This document shows, piece by piece, positions 26,854-33,864 of a stretch of DNA of 64,000 nucleotides; within the stretch, counting starts at the first letter, position 1; each line of letters opens with the position of its first letter. The notes beneath the pieces were generated by a model that was not told the DNA's origin, did not search any database, and saw only the letters and a list, made by a program, of their open reading frames with translations. Made by a program: the position numbers and the translations under genes. The stretch is from Fructobacillus papyrifericola (lineage in GTDB: Bacteria; Bacillota; Bacilli; Lactobacillales; Lactobacillaceae): NCBI RefSeq assembly GCF_018437235.1, contig NZ_JAAMFJ010000001.1, positions 1 through 64,000 on the forward strand, read 5' to 3'.

Positions 26854-27182
26854 AGAAGCGCTTATCGAAAGGTTATTTTTTACCAAAGGCCAGGCCGGCC
26901 TTCACACTGATTGAAGCAACGGTCGTCCTCTTTATCATTGCCTTATTAATGCTGCTTGTCCTACCAAATCTGAACAAGCAGCGGGACCGGGCGGAACAAA
27001 CCCATCAAAAGGCCATGGTTGGAACGGTTCAGACACAGGTTGATTTGTATCTAAATGACCATCCGGATCAGGCAAGTGTTTCCTATGCCGATTTAGAGCG
27101 AGAAAAGTATTTGACCGCTGCTCAGCTGAAGAAGGCCAAGGAACTAAAGATTCGGATTCAGGGTCATGAAGCCCGTCTGTAA
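26850..27182 (+). CDS. comGC: Major competence pseudopilin ComGC
   Basis: 110 aa. Class III prepilin leader ending Ala17, then Phe18 as the first mature residue (ARPA/FTLIEA), with Glu22 as the conserved fifth residue. A ~20-residue hydrophobic helix follows. ComC prepilin peptidase would cleave here and methylate the Phe. The leader is long and basic. The residue before the cleavage site is Ala rather than the more common Gly. Overlaps comGD by 17 bases. Confidence 0.9.
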   Translation: MKKRLSKGYFLPKARPAFTLIEATVVLFIIALLMLLVLPNLNKQRDRAEQTHQKAMVGTVQTQVDLYLNDHPDQASVSYADLEREKYLTAAQLKKAKELKIRIQGHEARL

Positions 27183-27573
27183 GAAGCGGCTGGCCTTTAC
27201 CCTAGTTGAATCCCTCATGGTCTTATCGCTGGTGGCCTTGTTGATGACGCTTGGCATGACACTACCAAGGGGATCGCAAAGATCCTCTTTAGCCACCTTT
27301 GAAAGTCAGGTGACAGGGGGCTTGCAAGCTGCCCGAAAGAAGGCACAGGAACAAGGGATAAAAGAGGAAGTCGTTTTTTCCAAGGAGGGAGTGCGGCTTT
27401 TGAACCAGCGGATTGATTATCCGAGGAACCTTCATCTTGAAAAGGAAGGGCGTGTTCGTGTGCAAGAAAGCGGCTTTATTAGTCCCCAGTCCCTTTATTT
27501 TAATAGGGGCAAGCAGCGCTTGCGTTTGGTCATTGTCTTTGGAGGTGGAAATGCATATTTTAAAGAAGAATAG
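27166..27573 (+). CDS. comGD: Minor competence pseudopilin ComGD
   Basis: 135 aa. Short basic leader, Ala10/Phe11 cleavage site (RLA/FTLVES) with Glu15 at mature position 5, then a hydrophobic helix and a small beta-rich domain. A minor pseudopilin thought to prime pilus assembly. Overlaps comGC and comGE. Confidence 0.85.
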   Translation: MKPVCKKRLAFTLVESLMVLSLVALLMTLGMTLPRGSQRSSLATFESQVTGGLQAARKKAQEQGIKEEVVFSKEGVRLLNQRIDYPRNLHLEKEGRVRVQESGFISPQSLYFNRGKQRLRLVIVFGGGNAYFKEE

Positions 27574-27796
27574 TCGTTCGGCCTTTGTCTTAGCCGAGGC
27601 TTTGCTTGCGTTAGCAATCGTAACGGTGGCCGTTTTGGCTGAAGCAGAAGATGCTAAGAACCAGCAAACGATAGTGCGGCGTGAGAAGGCTCGCTACCGA
27701 CAAACCCTAAAGGCTAAACAAGAGGCCTTGGAAAACTTTCAGCAGGTAAGAAAGGAGCTTGAGCGAAAAAATGACGAAGCACAGGTGGAAGGTTAG
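27551..27796 (+). CDS. comGE: Minor competence pseudopilin ComGE-like
   Basis: 81 aa from the ATG at 27551, with GGAGGTGG just upstream; longer in-frame possibilities lie within comGD. Prepilin-like N-terminus RSA/FVLAEALL with Glu16 at mature position 5, a hydrophobic helix, then a charged coiled-coil-like tail. Assigned as comGE from position and the prepilin motif; sequence conservation of this protein is poor in general. It overlaps comGD by 23 bases and comGF by 26. Confidence 0.75.
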   Translation: MHILKKNSRSAFVLAEALLALAIVTVAVLAEAEDAKNQQTIVRREKARYRQTLKAKQEALENFQQVRKELERKNDEAQVEG

Positions 27797-28217
27797 AACT
27801 TGGCCGGCCTTCACCTTTATTGAGGTGTTGGTGAGTTTGCTGGTGACAGCGGCTCTTCTAACCGCTCTGGTTGGACTAGAACAAGCACTAAAAAGTCGGC
27901 CAGCAATTCTTCAAGAAGAGGACCTGCAGGCGGCCTGCCAGCAAATCGAAGCCCAACATTATCGTTTGCTGGCGGAGGGAGTGCACGAATTGAAGCTGGA
28001 AAAGCAGGGGCAGAAGGGGAAAAGAAGGTTGCGGTTGCAAGGTGATCAATTGGTGATTGATGGTCGGCATAACGGTCGCATGGTGCTTTTAAAGGGGCTT
28101 TCTTCTTTGGACTTTGTCAGTCAGGAGAGCTATCAGGAGGTGAAGGTGACAAACCAAAAGGGGGACGTCTTACGAGCAATTTTGCTCTTGTCAAAGGAAA
28201 GCGGGGATAATCAATGA
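27771..28217 (+). CDS. comGF: Minor competence pseudopilin ComGF
   Basis: 148 aa from the ATG at 27771 (AAAGGAG 13 bases upstream; a TTG at 27759 is too close to that site). Prepilin-type motif WPA/FTFIEVL with Ala13/Phe14 and Glu18, a hydrophobic helix to about residue 35, then a beta-rich domain. Position between comGE and comGG supports the call. The stop overlaps comGG by 4 bases. Confidence 0.8.
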   Translation: MTKHRWKVRTWPAFTFIEVLVSLLVTAALLTALVGLEQALKSRPAILQEEDLQAACQQIEAQHYRLLAEGVHELKLEKQGQKGKRRLRLQGDQLVIDGRHNGRMVLLKGLSSLDFVSQESYQEVKVTNQKGDVLRAILLLSKESGDNQ

Positions 28218-28525
28218 AAAAGGGTAGAAAACGGCCGGCCTACATCCTGGTTCCCACCTTGCTCTTGTTAGTACTGCTGACCGTGTTATACCTGGCCCAA
28301 CTGGCCTTTTTTCAGATGCGTGTTCAAAGCATTAGGGCTGTAACAAGCAGACAGGAGCTTGACGTTGTGCAAATTAGGGCATTGGCCGACTACTTGGAAA
28401 GTCAAAGGGCGGAGGGGAAATGGGCTGGCTTTTCCTACTACATTGATTCTTTGAATGAGCGAATTTTAATTGAAGGAAAGACCGGTCAAGTCAGTCGCCC
28501 CCTTTTATCTGAAACGCTTGTCTAG
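28214..28525 (+). CDS. comGG: ComGG-like competence protein
   Basis: 103 aa. Basic N-terminus, one hydrophobic helix (about 10-32) and a small C-terminal region. There is no prepilin cleavage motif with Glu5, as in other ComGG proteins. The call rests on position as the last gene of the comG operon. Confidence 0.65.
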   Translation: MKKGRKRPAYILVPTLLLLVLLTVLYLAQLAFFQMRVQSIRAVTSRQELDVVQIRALADYLESQRAEGKWAGFSYYIDSLNERILIEGKTGQVSRPLLSETLV

Positions 28526-28546
28526 CAGGTTAAAAGGGGCTAAAAT
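28518..28546 (+). promoter_or_regulatory. Internal promoter at the comGG 3' end, for ytxK-ackA
   Basis: TTGTCT (28518-28523), exactly 17 bases, TAAAAT (28541-28546). The predicted start is at about 28553, the A of the methyltransferase ATG, giving a leaderless or nearly leaderless mRNA. It would uncouple the housekeeping genes from competence control. Confidence 0.5.
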
Positions 28547-28552
28547 AAGGGC

Positions 28553-29581
28553 ATGACAAAAGTAAATATTCCAGAACAATTCCAAGCAATCGATCAGGTT
28601 GTCAACACCGTCAAGAAGAGTGAAGGGGTGAGCCAACGTCAAGCGCTGGTTCAGACTTTGGCTACCTTGCAAGAAGAACGGTTAACCGAAAAGGATAAGG
28701 AAGTCCTGTCGGCCGATAGCCAGTTGGCCCTAAAGGAACTTTTTACCATTGACTGGTCTGCCTTTTCCTTTCAAGAGAAGCGTCACATCTTGCAACTCTT
28801 AATTTTAAAGGCCGATCGTGAAGATAAGGTGCCCGCGAACGACCAACTGACGCCCGATGGCATTGGCTATTTGCTTGGTGACTTGGTTGCCAAGACGGCC
28901 AACCTTGAAAAGAAGGATGGTCAAGTGGCGACGGTTCTTGACTTAGCGGTTGGCTCGGCCAACTTGCTGTGGACCGTCCAAGAAGTGCTCCAGGCTAAAA
29001 AGTCAGCCATCAAGACTGCCGGGATTGACATTGCGGATAGCCAACTGGCGTTAGCATCGGTGACGGCGGACTTACTGGCTGATAACCAGGCCGACTTTTT
29101 CCTGGGGGATGTCATTGGACTTCCTGATGGAGAGCTTCTTCCGGCAGACGTGGTTATTGGTGACCTGCCAATCGGCTACTACCCAAATGAAGCACCAAAG
29201 GGGATGGTGACGGCTTTTGCTGACGAAAAGTCTTACGCTCATTTCTTGATGATTGAAAAGGCGGTTGACCTGTTGAAAGAAGATGGTTGGGCCTACCTCG
29301 TGGTGCCTGCTGATATTCTTTCTGGCAACAAGCACGAAAGCATTTTGAAACTCTTTGCTAAAAAGGCTCAGCTGAAAGCCTTCTTGACTTTGCCAGCAAG
29401 CTTCTTTCAACAGCAAAATCAGCAAAAGGCTATACTCGTTTTGCGTAAGCACGGGGCCAAGCCAACGACGGAAGTCATGCTTGGTCAATACCCATCCGTA
29501 AAGGAGAGCCAGGCGCTGGAAGAATTTTTGCAAGATTTAGGCGACTGGGGTAAACTGAATAAAGAAAAAAGCGCTGATTAG
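28553..29581 (+). CDS. Class I SAM-dependent methyltransferase (YtxK-like)
   Basis: 342 aa. N-terminal helical region (1-90). The Rossmann methyltransferase domain has VLDLAVGSANLL near 126-137 and GDLPIGYYP near 202-210, in the position of the (N/D)PPY motif of adenine-N6 methylases. The family (B. subtilis YtxK) sits between comG and ackA in many Bacilli; its substrate is unknown. The ATG lacks a well-placed ribosome-binding site (AAAGGGG is 14 bases away), consistent with leaderless expression. ackA follows after 22 bases. Confidence 0.8.
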   Translation: MTKVNIPEQFQAIDQVVNTVKKSEGVSQRQALVQTLATLQEERLTEKDKEVLSADSQLALKELFTIDWSAFSFQEKRHILQLLILKADREDKVPANDQLTPDGIGYLLGDLVAKTANLEKKDGQVATVLDLAVGSANLLWTVQEVLQAKKSAIKTAGIDIADSQLALASVTADLLADNQADFFLGDVIGLPDGELLPADVVIGDLPIGYYPNEAPKGMVTAFADEKSYAHFLMIEKAVDLLKEDGWAYLVVPADILSGNKHESILKLFAKKAQLKAFLTLPASFFQQQNQQKAILVLRKHGAKPTTEVMLGQYPSVKESQALEEFLQDLGDWGKLNKEKSAD

Positions 29582-29603
29582 ACGAAGGATAGGTGGAAAA
29601 TTC

Positions 29604-30836
29604 ATGGCAAAGATTATGGCCGTTAACGCTGGTTCATCTTCATTAAAGTTCCAATTGTTGGAGATGCCTGCTGAAGAAGTGATTGCTCAAGGTTTGGTTG
29701 AACGAATCGGGATGGACGATGCCATCTTTACGATCAAGTTCGAAGCAAACGATAAGGCAGAGGCCAGTGACCAAGTGACGGTCAAGGGTCAAAAGGCCAA
29801 GTTCCAAACGACAACTGCAATCAAGGACCACAGCGTGGCCATTAACATGATGTTAGAGCAGCTGTCAGCACTTGACATCATTGAAGACTTTAACGAAATC
29901 GTTGGGGTTGGTCACCGTGTCGTTGCTGGTGGTGAATACTTTGACAAGTCCGTTTTGATCACAGATGACGTTTTGGCAAAGATTGATGAATTGGCCGACT
30001 ATGCGCCATTGCACAACCCAGCCAACGCCATGGGTATTCGCGTCTTCCAAAAGCTCTTGCCTAAGGCAACGGAAGTGGCTGTCTTTGACACCTCCTTCCA
30101 CCAGAGCATGCCAAAGGTGAACTACCTTTACTCACTTCCTTACAAGTACTATGAAAAGTACGGGGCTCGTAAGTATGGTGCCCACGGAACTTCTCACCGT
30201 TACGTTGCCGGTAAGGCAGCCGAACTCTTGGGTAAGCCTCTCGAAGACTTGAAGCTGATCACCCTCCACCTGGGTGCCGGTGCTTCGATTACGGCGGTTA
30301 AGAACGGCAAGTCCTTTGACACATCAATGGGCTTCACCCCATTGGCCGGTGTGACGATGGCTACTCGTTCTGGTGATGTGGACGCCTCTTTGGTTTCCTT
30401 CATTCAAGGTAAGGAAAACTTGTCAAACGATGACATGCTGACCGTTTTGAACAAGCAATCTGGTTTGCAGGGAATCTCTGAATTGTCTTCTGACATGCGC
30501 GACTTGCGTGCCGCTCGTAAGGACAATGACAAGGCGGAATTGGCCATTAACATCTTTGTTGACCGTGTGGTTTCCTACATCGGGCAATACGTGGCCAAGA
30601 TGGATGGGGCCGACGCCATTGTCTTCACTGCTGGTATCGGTGAAAACGCCGACTGGGTTCGTGAAGAAGTCGCTGACCGTCTCGGTTACTTTGGCATCAA
30701 GATTGATGCGAAAAAGAACGAAGGCTGCCGAGAAGAAGCCGACATTTCGGCTGCGGATGCCAAGATTAAGACCTTGGTTGTCCCAACGGATGAAGAGTTG
30801 ATGATTGCTCGTGATGTGCAGTCATTGATGAAGTAA
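29604..30836 (+). CDS. ackA: Acetate kinase
   Basis: 410 aa. It phosphorylates acetate reversibly and yields ATP from acetyl-phosphate in the phosphoketolase pathway. The ASKHA-fold signatures are VNAGSSSLKFQ at the N-terminus, GVGHRVVAGGEYF, FDTSFHQSMP, LHLGAGASI and FTAGIGENA. AGGTGGA lies upstream. Probably co-transcribed with the YtxK-like gene; a terminator follows. Confidence 0.95.
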   Translation: MAKIMAVNAGSSSLKFQLLEMPAEEVIAQGLVERIGMDDAIFTIKFEANDKAEASDQVTVKGQKAKFQTTTAIKDHSVAINMMLEQLSALDIIEDFNEIVGVGHRVVAGGEYFDKSVLITDDVLAKIDELADYAPLHNPANAMGIRVFQKLLPKATEVAVFDTSFHQSMPKVNYLYSLPYKYYEKYGARKYGAHGTSHRYVAGKAAELLGKPLEDLKLITLHLGAGASITAVKNGKSFDTSMGFTPLAGVTMATRSGDVDASLVSFIQGKENLSNDDMLTVLNKQSGLQGISELSSDMRDLRAARKDNDKAELAINIFVDRVVSYIGQYVAKMDGADAIVFTAGIGENADWVREEVADRLGYFGIKIDAKKNEGCREEADISAADAKIKTLVVPTDEELMIARDVQSLMK

Positions 30837-30856
30837 AAAGACGAATTGAAAATGAG

Positions 30857-30889
30857 ATAGACACCGCCTGTTAACCGGGGGTGTCTTTT
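30857..30889 (+). terminator. ackA terminator
   Basis: AGACACC-G-CC...GG-G-GGTGTCT followed by TTTT. Confidence 0.75.
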
Positions 30890-30915
30890 CCATGATAGGC
30901 AGGAAAGTCAAAACG

Positions 30916-32127
30916 ATGGAAACCGAATTTACAAAAAGAAGACGCAGTAAGCAAAAGCATCCGATTCGAAACGGCATCTTTGTGCTCTTGGCACTGCTGG
31001 TTCTTGGCGTGGGCGCTGGCCTTTATATTAACCACGAGGGTTATGCAGCCAAAAATCCCAACGACATGACTTTGACCGAGGTGAAGCTGTCTTCTTCGGA
31101 CTCCGTTGAACAAGTGGGGAAGAAGCTGCAGGCTAAGGGCTTGATCCGCAATGGCAAGTACCTGACTCGCTATGCCAAACGCTACGGGGCCAAGTCGATT
31201 TCGGCCGGTACTTATTTGTTCTCGCCCGTTCAAAGCATTGACAACGTCTACCAAGAATTAGCTCAGGGACCAAGTGAGGAACCCGTGCTTGATTCGTCCT
31301 ACACCTACATCGATGGCAACAAGACGGACAAGCAGACGGCGCAGACTTTGGCAGACGCAGCTAACGTTTCTAAATCAGCCCTTCTATCCGCCTATACGGA
31401 TAAGGACTTGATGAAGGAAATGAAGGAGAAGTATCCAAAGCTCTTCTTGAATGCCAAGTCTGGGTTGACCCTTTACGACTTGGTCATGCCGGGCATTTAC
31501 AAGATTAAGGACGAAAAGTCAGCCAACGACTTGGTTCGCGACTTGTTAAAGCGGACGGACAAGGAAATGCAGGGCTATTACGCTGCTTTGAAGGAAAACG
31601 GTTTGCCCGTTTCAACCGCTGTCTTGCTGGCTGAAAACGGAGGTAAGCAGGAGTTTAACCGCCGCTTGGCCTTCATTAAGAAGATTGCTTCTTATGCACA
31701 GGACTTGAAGAGCCAGTACGGTATCCTGCCTTCAATCTCAATTGCCCAGGCCATCCACGAATCCAACTGGGATGACTCTGAACTATCCTCGAAGTACAAC
31801 AACTTCTATGGTGTTAAGACAGACGATACAACGGCTGGCAAGTCCGTCGTCTTGGAAACCCAGGAAGTGGAAAACGGGCAGACGGTGACAAAGAAGGCGC
31901 GTTTTGCGGTTTACGCCTCCTATAAGGACTCCATGAAGGCCCACGCCAAGACCCTGGTTCAGGGAAACACTTGGAACAGTGATCAGTTTAAGGATGTTTT
32001 GGCAGCCACGAACTATCAAGACGCGGCCCAGGCCCTCTATGATGATTCGTACGCAACGGATCCCAATTATCCTGCAGCCATTATCCGGATTATTCAAAAC
32101 TGGAACTTGGCCAAATACGATAAGTAA
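30916..32127 (+). CDS. MltG/YceG-like membrane protein with C-terminal GH73 glucosaminidase domain
   Basis: 403 aa from the ATG at 30916 (AGGAAAG 8 bases upstream; the ATG at 30892 has no such site). A basic cytoplasmic N-terminus precedes a transmembrane segment (about 19-38). Residues ~50-125 resemble the LysM-like part of MltG (DSVEQVGKKLQAKGLIRN, then SAGTYLFSP). About 130-230 follow the MltG pattern (DKQTAQTLADAANVSK, YDLVMPGIYKIKD, LVRDLLKRTDKEM), but the conserved ASIVEKE catalytic segment is replaced by AVLLAENGGKQE. About 235-403 is a GH73-type domain: SIAQAIHESNW with the likely catalytic Glu, NNFYGVK, and a YASYKDSMKAHAKTL block. Probably a membrane-bound peptidoglycan hydrolase that trims or releases nascent glycan strands. 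Confidence 0.75.
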   Translation: METEFTKRRRSKQKHPIRNGIFVLLALLVLGVGAGLYINHEGYAAKNPNDMTLTEVKLSSSDSVEQVGKKLQAKGLIRNGKYLTRYAKRYGAKSISAGTYLFSPVQSIDNVYQELAQGPSEEPVLDSSYTYIDGNKTDKQTAQTLADAANVSKSALLSAYTDKDLMKEMKEKYPKLFLNAKSGLTLYDLVMPGIYKIKDEKSANDLVRDLLKRTDKEMQGYYAALKENGLPVSTAVLLAENGGKQEFNRRLAFIKKIASYAQDLKSQYGILPSISIAQAIHESNWDDSELSSKYNNFYGVKTDDTTAGKSVVLETQEVENGQTVTKKARFAVYASYKDSMKAHAKTLVQGNTWNSDQFKDVLAATNYQDAAQALYDDSYATDPNYPAAIIRIIQNWNLAKYDK

Positions 32128-32130
32128 AAG

Positions 32131-32158
32131 AAAAGTCGACCAAGTGGTCGACTTTTTT
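32131..32158 (+). terminator. Terminator after the MltG/GH73 gene
   Basis: AAAAGTCGACCA-AGT-GGTCGACTTTTTT, near-perfect stem and T-run. Confidence 0.85.
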
Positions 32159-32213
32159 ATATACCTTCAACTATGCTTTTTTGCAATAAATGTAAAATAA
32201 TTTTGAAAAAGGG

Positions 32214-32242
32214 TTGTGTAAGCGTTTACATTAAGTTACAAT
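32214..32242 (+). promoter_or_regulatory. Promoter of the sugar transporter gene
   Basis: TTGTGT (32214-32219), 17 bases, TACAAT (32237-32242). A catabolite-response element overlaps the -35 and spacer. Confidence 0.6.
32217..32230 (+). promoter_or_regulatory. CcpA-binding cre site
   Basis: TGTAAGCGTTTACA matches the cre consensus TGWAANCGNTNWCA at every position and is nearly palindromic. It overlaps the -35 region, the geometry of CcpA repression. Confidence 0.85.
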
Positions 32243-32276
32243 AATGGATGTAAACAAGTGAAAGGAGTCCACTAAC

Positions 32277-33221
32277 ATGGATTTTGCAATTATTATGGCG
32301 TTACTCCCCGCCTTGTTCTGGGGGTCAGTTGGTCTTGTCTCAACCAAGATGGGTGGCTCAGCCGCACAACAAACGCTGGGAATGTCAGCCGGAGCCTTGA
32401 TCTTCGGTTTGATCACGATGTTTGGCTATGTTTTGCCAAACGGCTTCTACATGGGAACGGACATCTGGGTTGTCGGTCTCTTGTCTGGTTTGGTCTGGGC
32501 AATGGGAATGGCCTTCCAGTTCTTGCTCTTTAAGGAAATGGGCGTCTCACTCGGTGTACCCCTTTCAACGGCCGGCCAGATCATCATGAACGCCTTGTTG
32601 GCGGCTACTTTGCTTGGTGAATGGACGTCTGCTGCAATGTGGCTTGTTGGAATCGTTTCAATCGGTTTGGTTGTAACGGGTGCCATCTTTATCTCAAAGC
32701 CTGACAAGTCCGCTGCAGAACCTTCCAAGATTGATTCAAAGTCAATTTTCTACTTGATCATGTCAACGGTTGGTTTCATGCTCTACTTTGTCTTTCCAAA
32801 CTTCTTGGCCAAGATTGGTTACGTTTCAGAGGAAGTCCGTTCGGCCGGTAACGGCTTGAACTACATGACGGCCATCGTTGGCCCACAGGCCATCGGTCAG
32901 GTCATTGGGGCGCTCTTCATCGCCGTCTTCGTACTCCGCGAAGGCAAGACAATGTTTGCAAAGCCAACTTGGAAGAACTTGGTAACCGGTTTGGTTTGGG
33001 CCCTTGGAAACATCTTTATGTTTGCTGCCGCTGCCAACCCTAAGATTGGTCAGACCATCGCGACGACTTTGTCACAGTTGTGCATCGTGGTTGGTACCTT
33101 CGGTGGTATTTACATCTTGAAGGAAAAGAAGAGCTCAACGCAGATGAAGGCCATCGTGATTGGTACGGTTCTGGTTGTGGTCGGTGCCATGATCATTGGA
33201 AACATTCACTCCTTTGCCTAA
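32277..33221 (+). CDS. GRP/DMT-family sugar uptake protein (GlcU/RbsU-like)
   Basis: 314 aa, about ten transmembrane segments. The opening ALLPALFWGSVGLVSTKMGG and the FKEMGVSLGVPLSTAGQ block match the glucose/ribose porter family (GlcU, RbsU). These proteins import glucose, ribose or related sugars by proton symport without phosphorylation. AAAGGAG lies 9 bases upstream. A perfect cre site overlaps its promoter, so CcpA should repress it when preferred sugars are present. Which sugar it carries cannot be told from sequence. Confidence 0.85.
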   Translation: MDFAIIMALLPALFWGSVGLVSTKMGGSAAQQTLGMSAGALIFGLITMFGYVLPNGFYMGTDIWVVGLLSGLVWAMGMAFQFLLFKEMGVSLGVPLSTAGQIIMNALLAATLLGEWTSAAMWLVGIVSIGLVVTGAIFISKPDKSAAEPSKIDSKSIFYLIMSTVGFMLYFVFPNFLAKIGYVSEEVRSAGNGLNYMTAIVGPQAIGQVIGALFIAVFVLREGKTMFAKPTWKNLVTGLVWALGNIFMFAAAANPKIGQTIATTLSQLCIVVGTFGGIYILKEKKSSTQMKAIVIGTVLVVVGAMIIGNIHSFA

Positions 33222-33239
33222 GAATGATTGAAGATAAAA

Positions 33240-33277
33240 TAAAAGAAGGAAGGCCCTCAGGGTCTTCCTTCTTTTTT
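33240..33277 (+). terminator. Terminator after the sugar transporter
   Basis: AAAAGAAGGAAGGCCC-TCAG-GGTCTTCCTTCTTTTTT, one mismatch near the loop. Confidence 0.8.
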
Positions 33278-33293
33278 CTGTTTTGGAGAAAAG

Positions 33294-33322
33294 AAAAAGG
33301 ACTGCTCAGCAGTCCTTTTTTG
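33294..33322 (-). terminator. greA terminator
   Basis: AAAAAGGACTGC-TC-AGCAGTCCTTTTTT between the convergent transporter and greA genes; symmetric, usable on both strands. Confidence 0.8.
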
Positions 33323-33323
33323 C

Positions 33324-33812
33324 TTACTTGGCCGTTTCGACCTTTAAAATCTTCACTTCGATATCGACACCGTTTGGCAAGGGGACCTTCACGGTTTCAC
33401 CCTGGCGCTTACCGATCAAGGCGTTTGCCATTGGTGATTCGTTTGAAATCTTACCAGACAATGGGTCGGCTTCAACTGAACCAACAATGGTGTAAGTTTC
33501 GGGTTCTTCATCGGGCAATTCCTGGAAAGTAACCGTCTTACCCATGGCAACTTCGTCAGCGGCAGAGTCATCAGCGGAAATGATTTCCGCGTTTTCAATC
33601 ATCTTACGCAAAGTCACGATGCGGCCTTCGACAAAGGCTTGTTCGTCCTTTGCTGATTGGTATTCCGAATTTTCGGAGAGGTCACCGTATGAACGGGCGA
33701 TTTGGATTCGCTTCGTAATTTCGGGACGTTGCCGGGTGATTAAGTCTTCCACCTCAGCTTGTAATTTGTCACGGCCTTCGGCCGTCATTGGGAATGTTTT
33801 TTCTTCCGCCAT
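33324..33812 (-). CDS. greA: Transcription elongation factor GreA
   Basis: 162 aa. The N-terminal antiparallel coiled coil (about 1-78) contains the paired acidic residues near the tip ([16 protein letters not shown]), which enter the RNA polymerase secondary channel and stimulate transcript cleavage. The C-terminal FKBP-like domain contains [24 protein letters not shown] lies upstream. In many Lactobacillales greA lies next to mltG; here the MltG-like fusion gene is 1.2 kb away and in the opposite orientation. Confidence 0.95.
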   Translation of the reverse strand: MAEEKTFPMTAEGRDKLQAEVEDLITRQRPEITKRIQIARSYGDLSENSEYQSAKDEQAFVEGRIVTLRKMIENAEIISADDSAADEVAMGKTVTFQELPDEEPETYTIVGSVEADPLSGKISNESPMANALIGKRQGETVKVPLPNGVDIEVKILKVETAK

Positions 33813-33864
33813 GATTTCATCCTTTCAATGCCTTTGGCATAAAAAATACAGCAAACTGACTATA

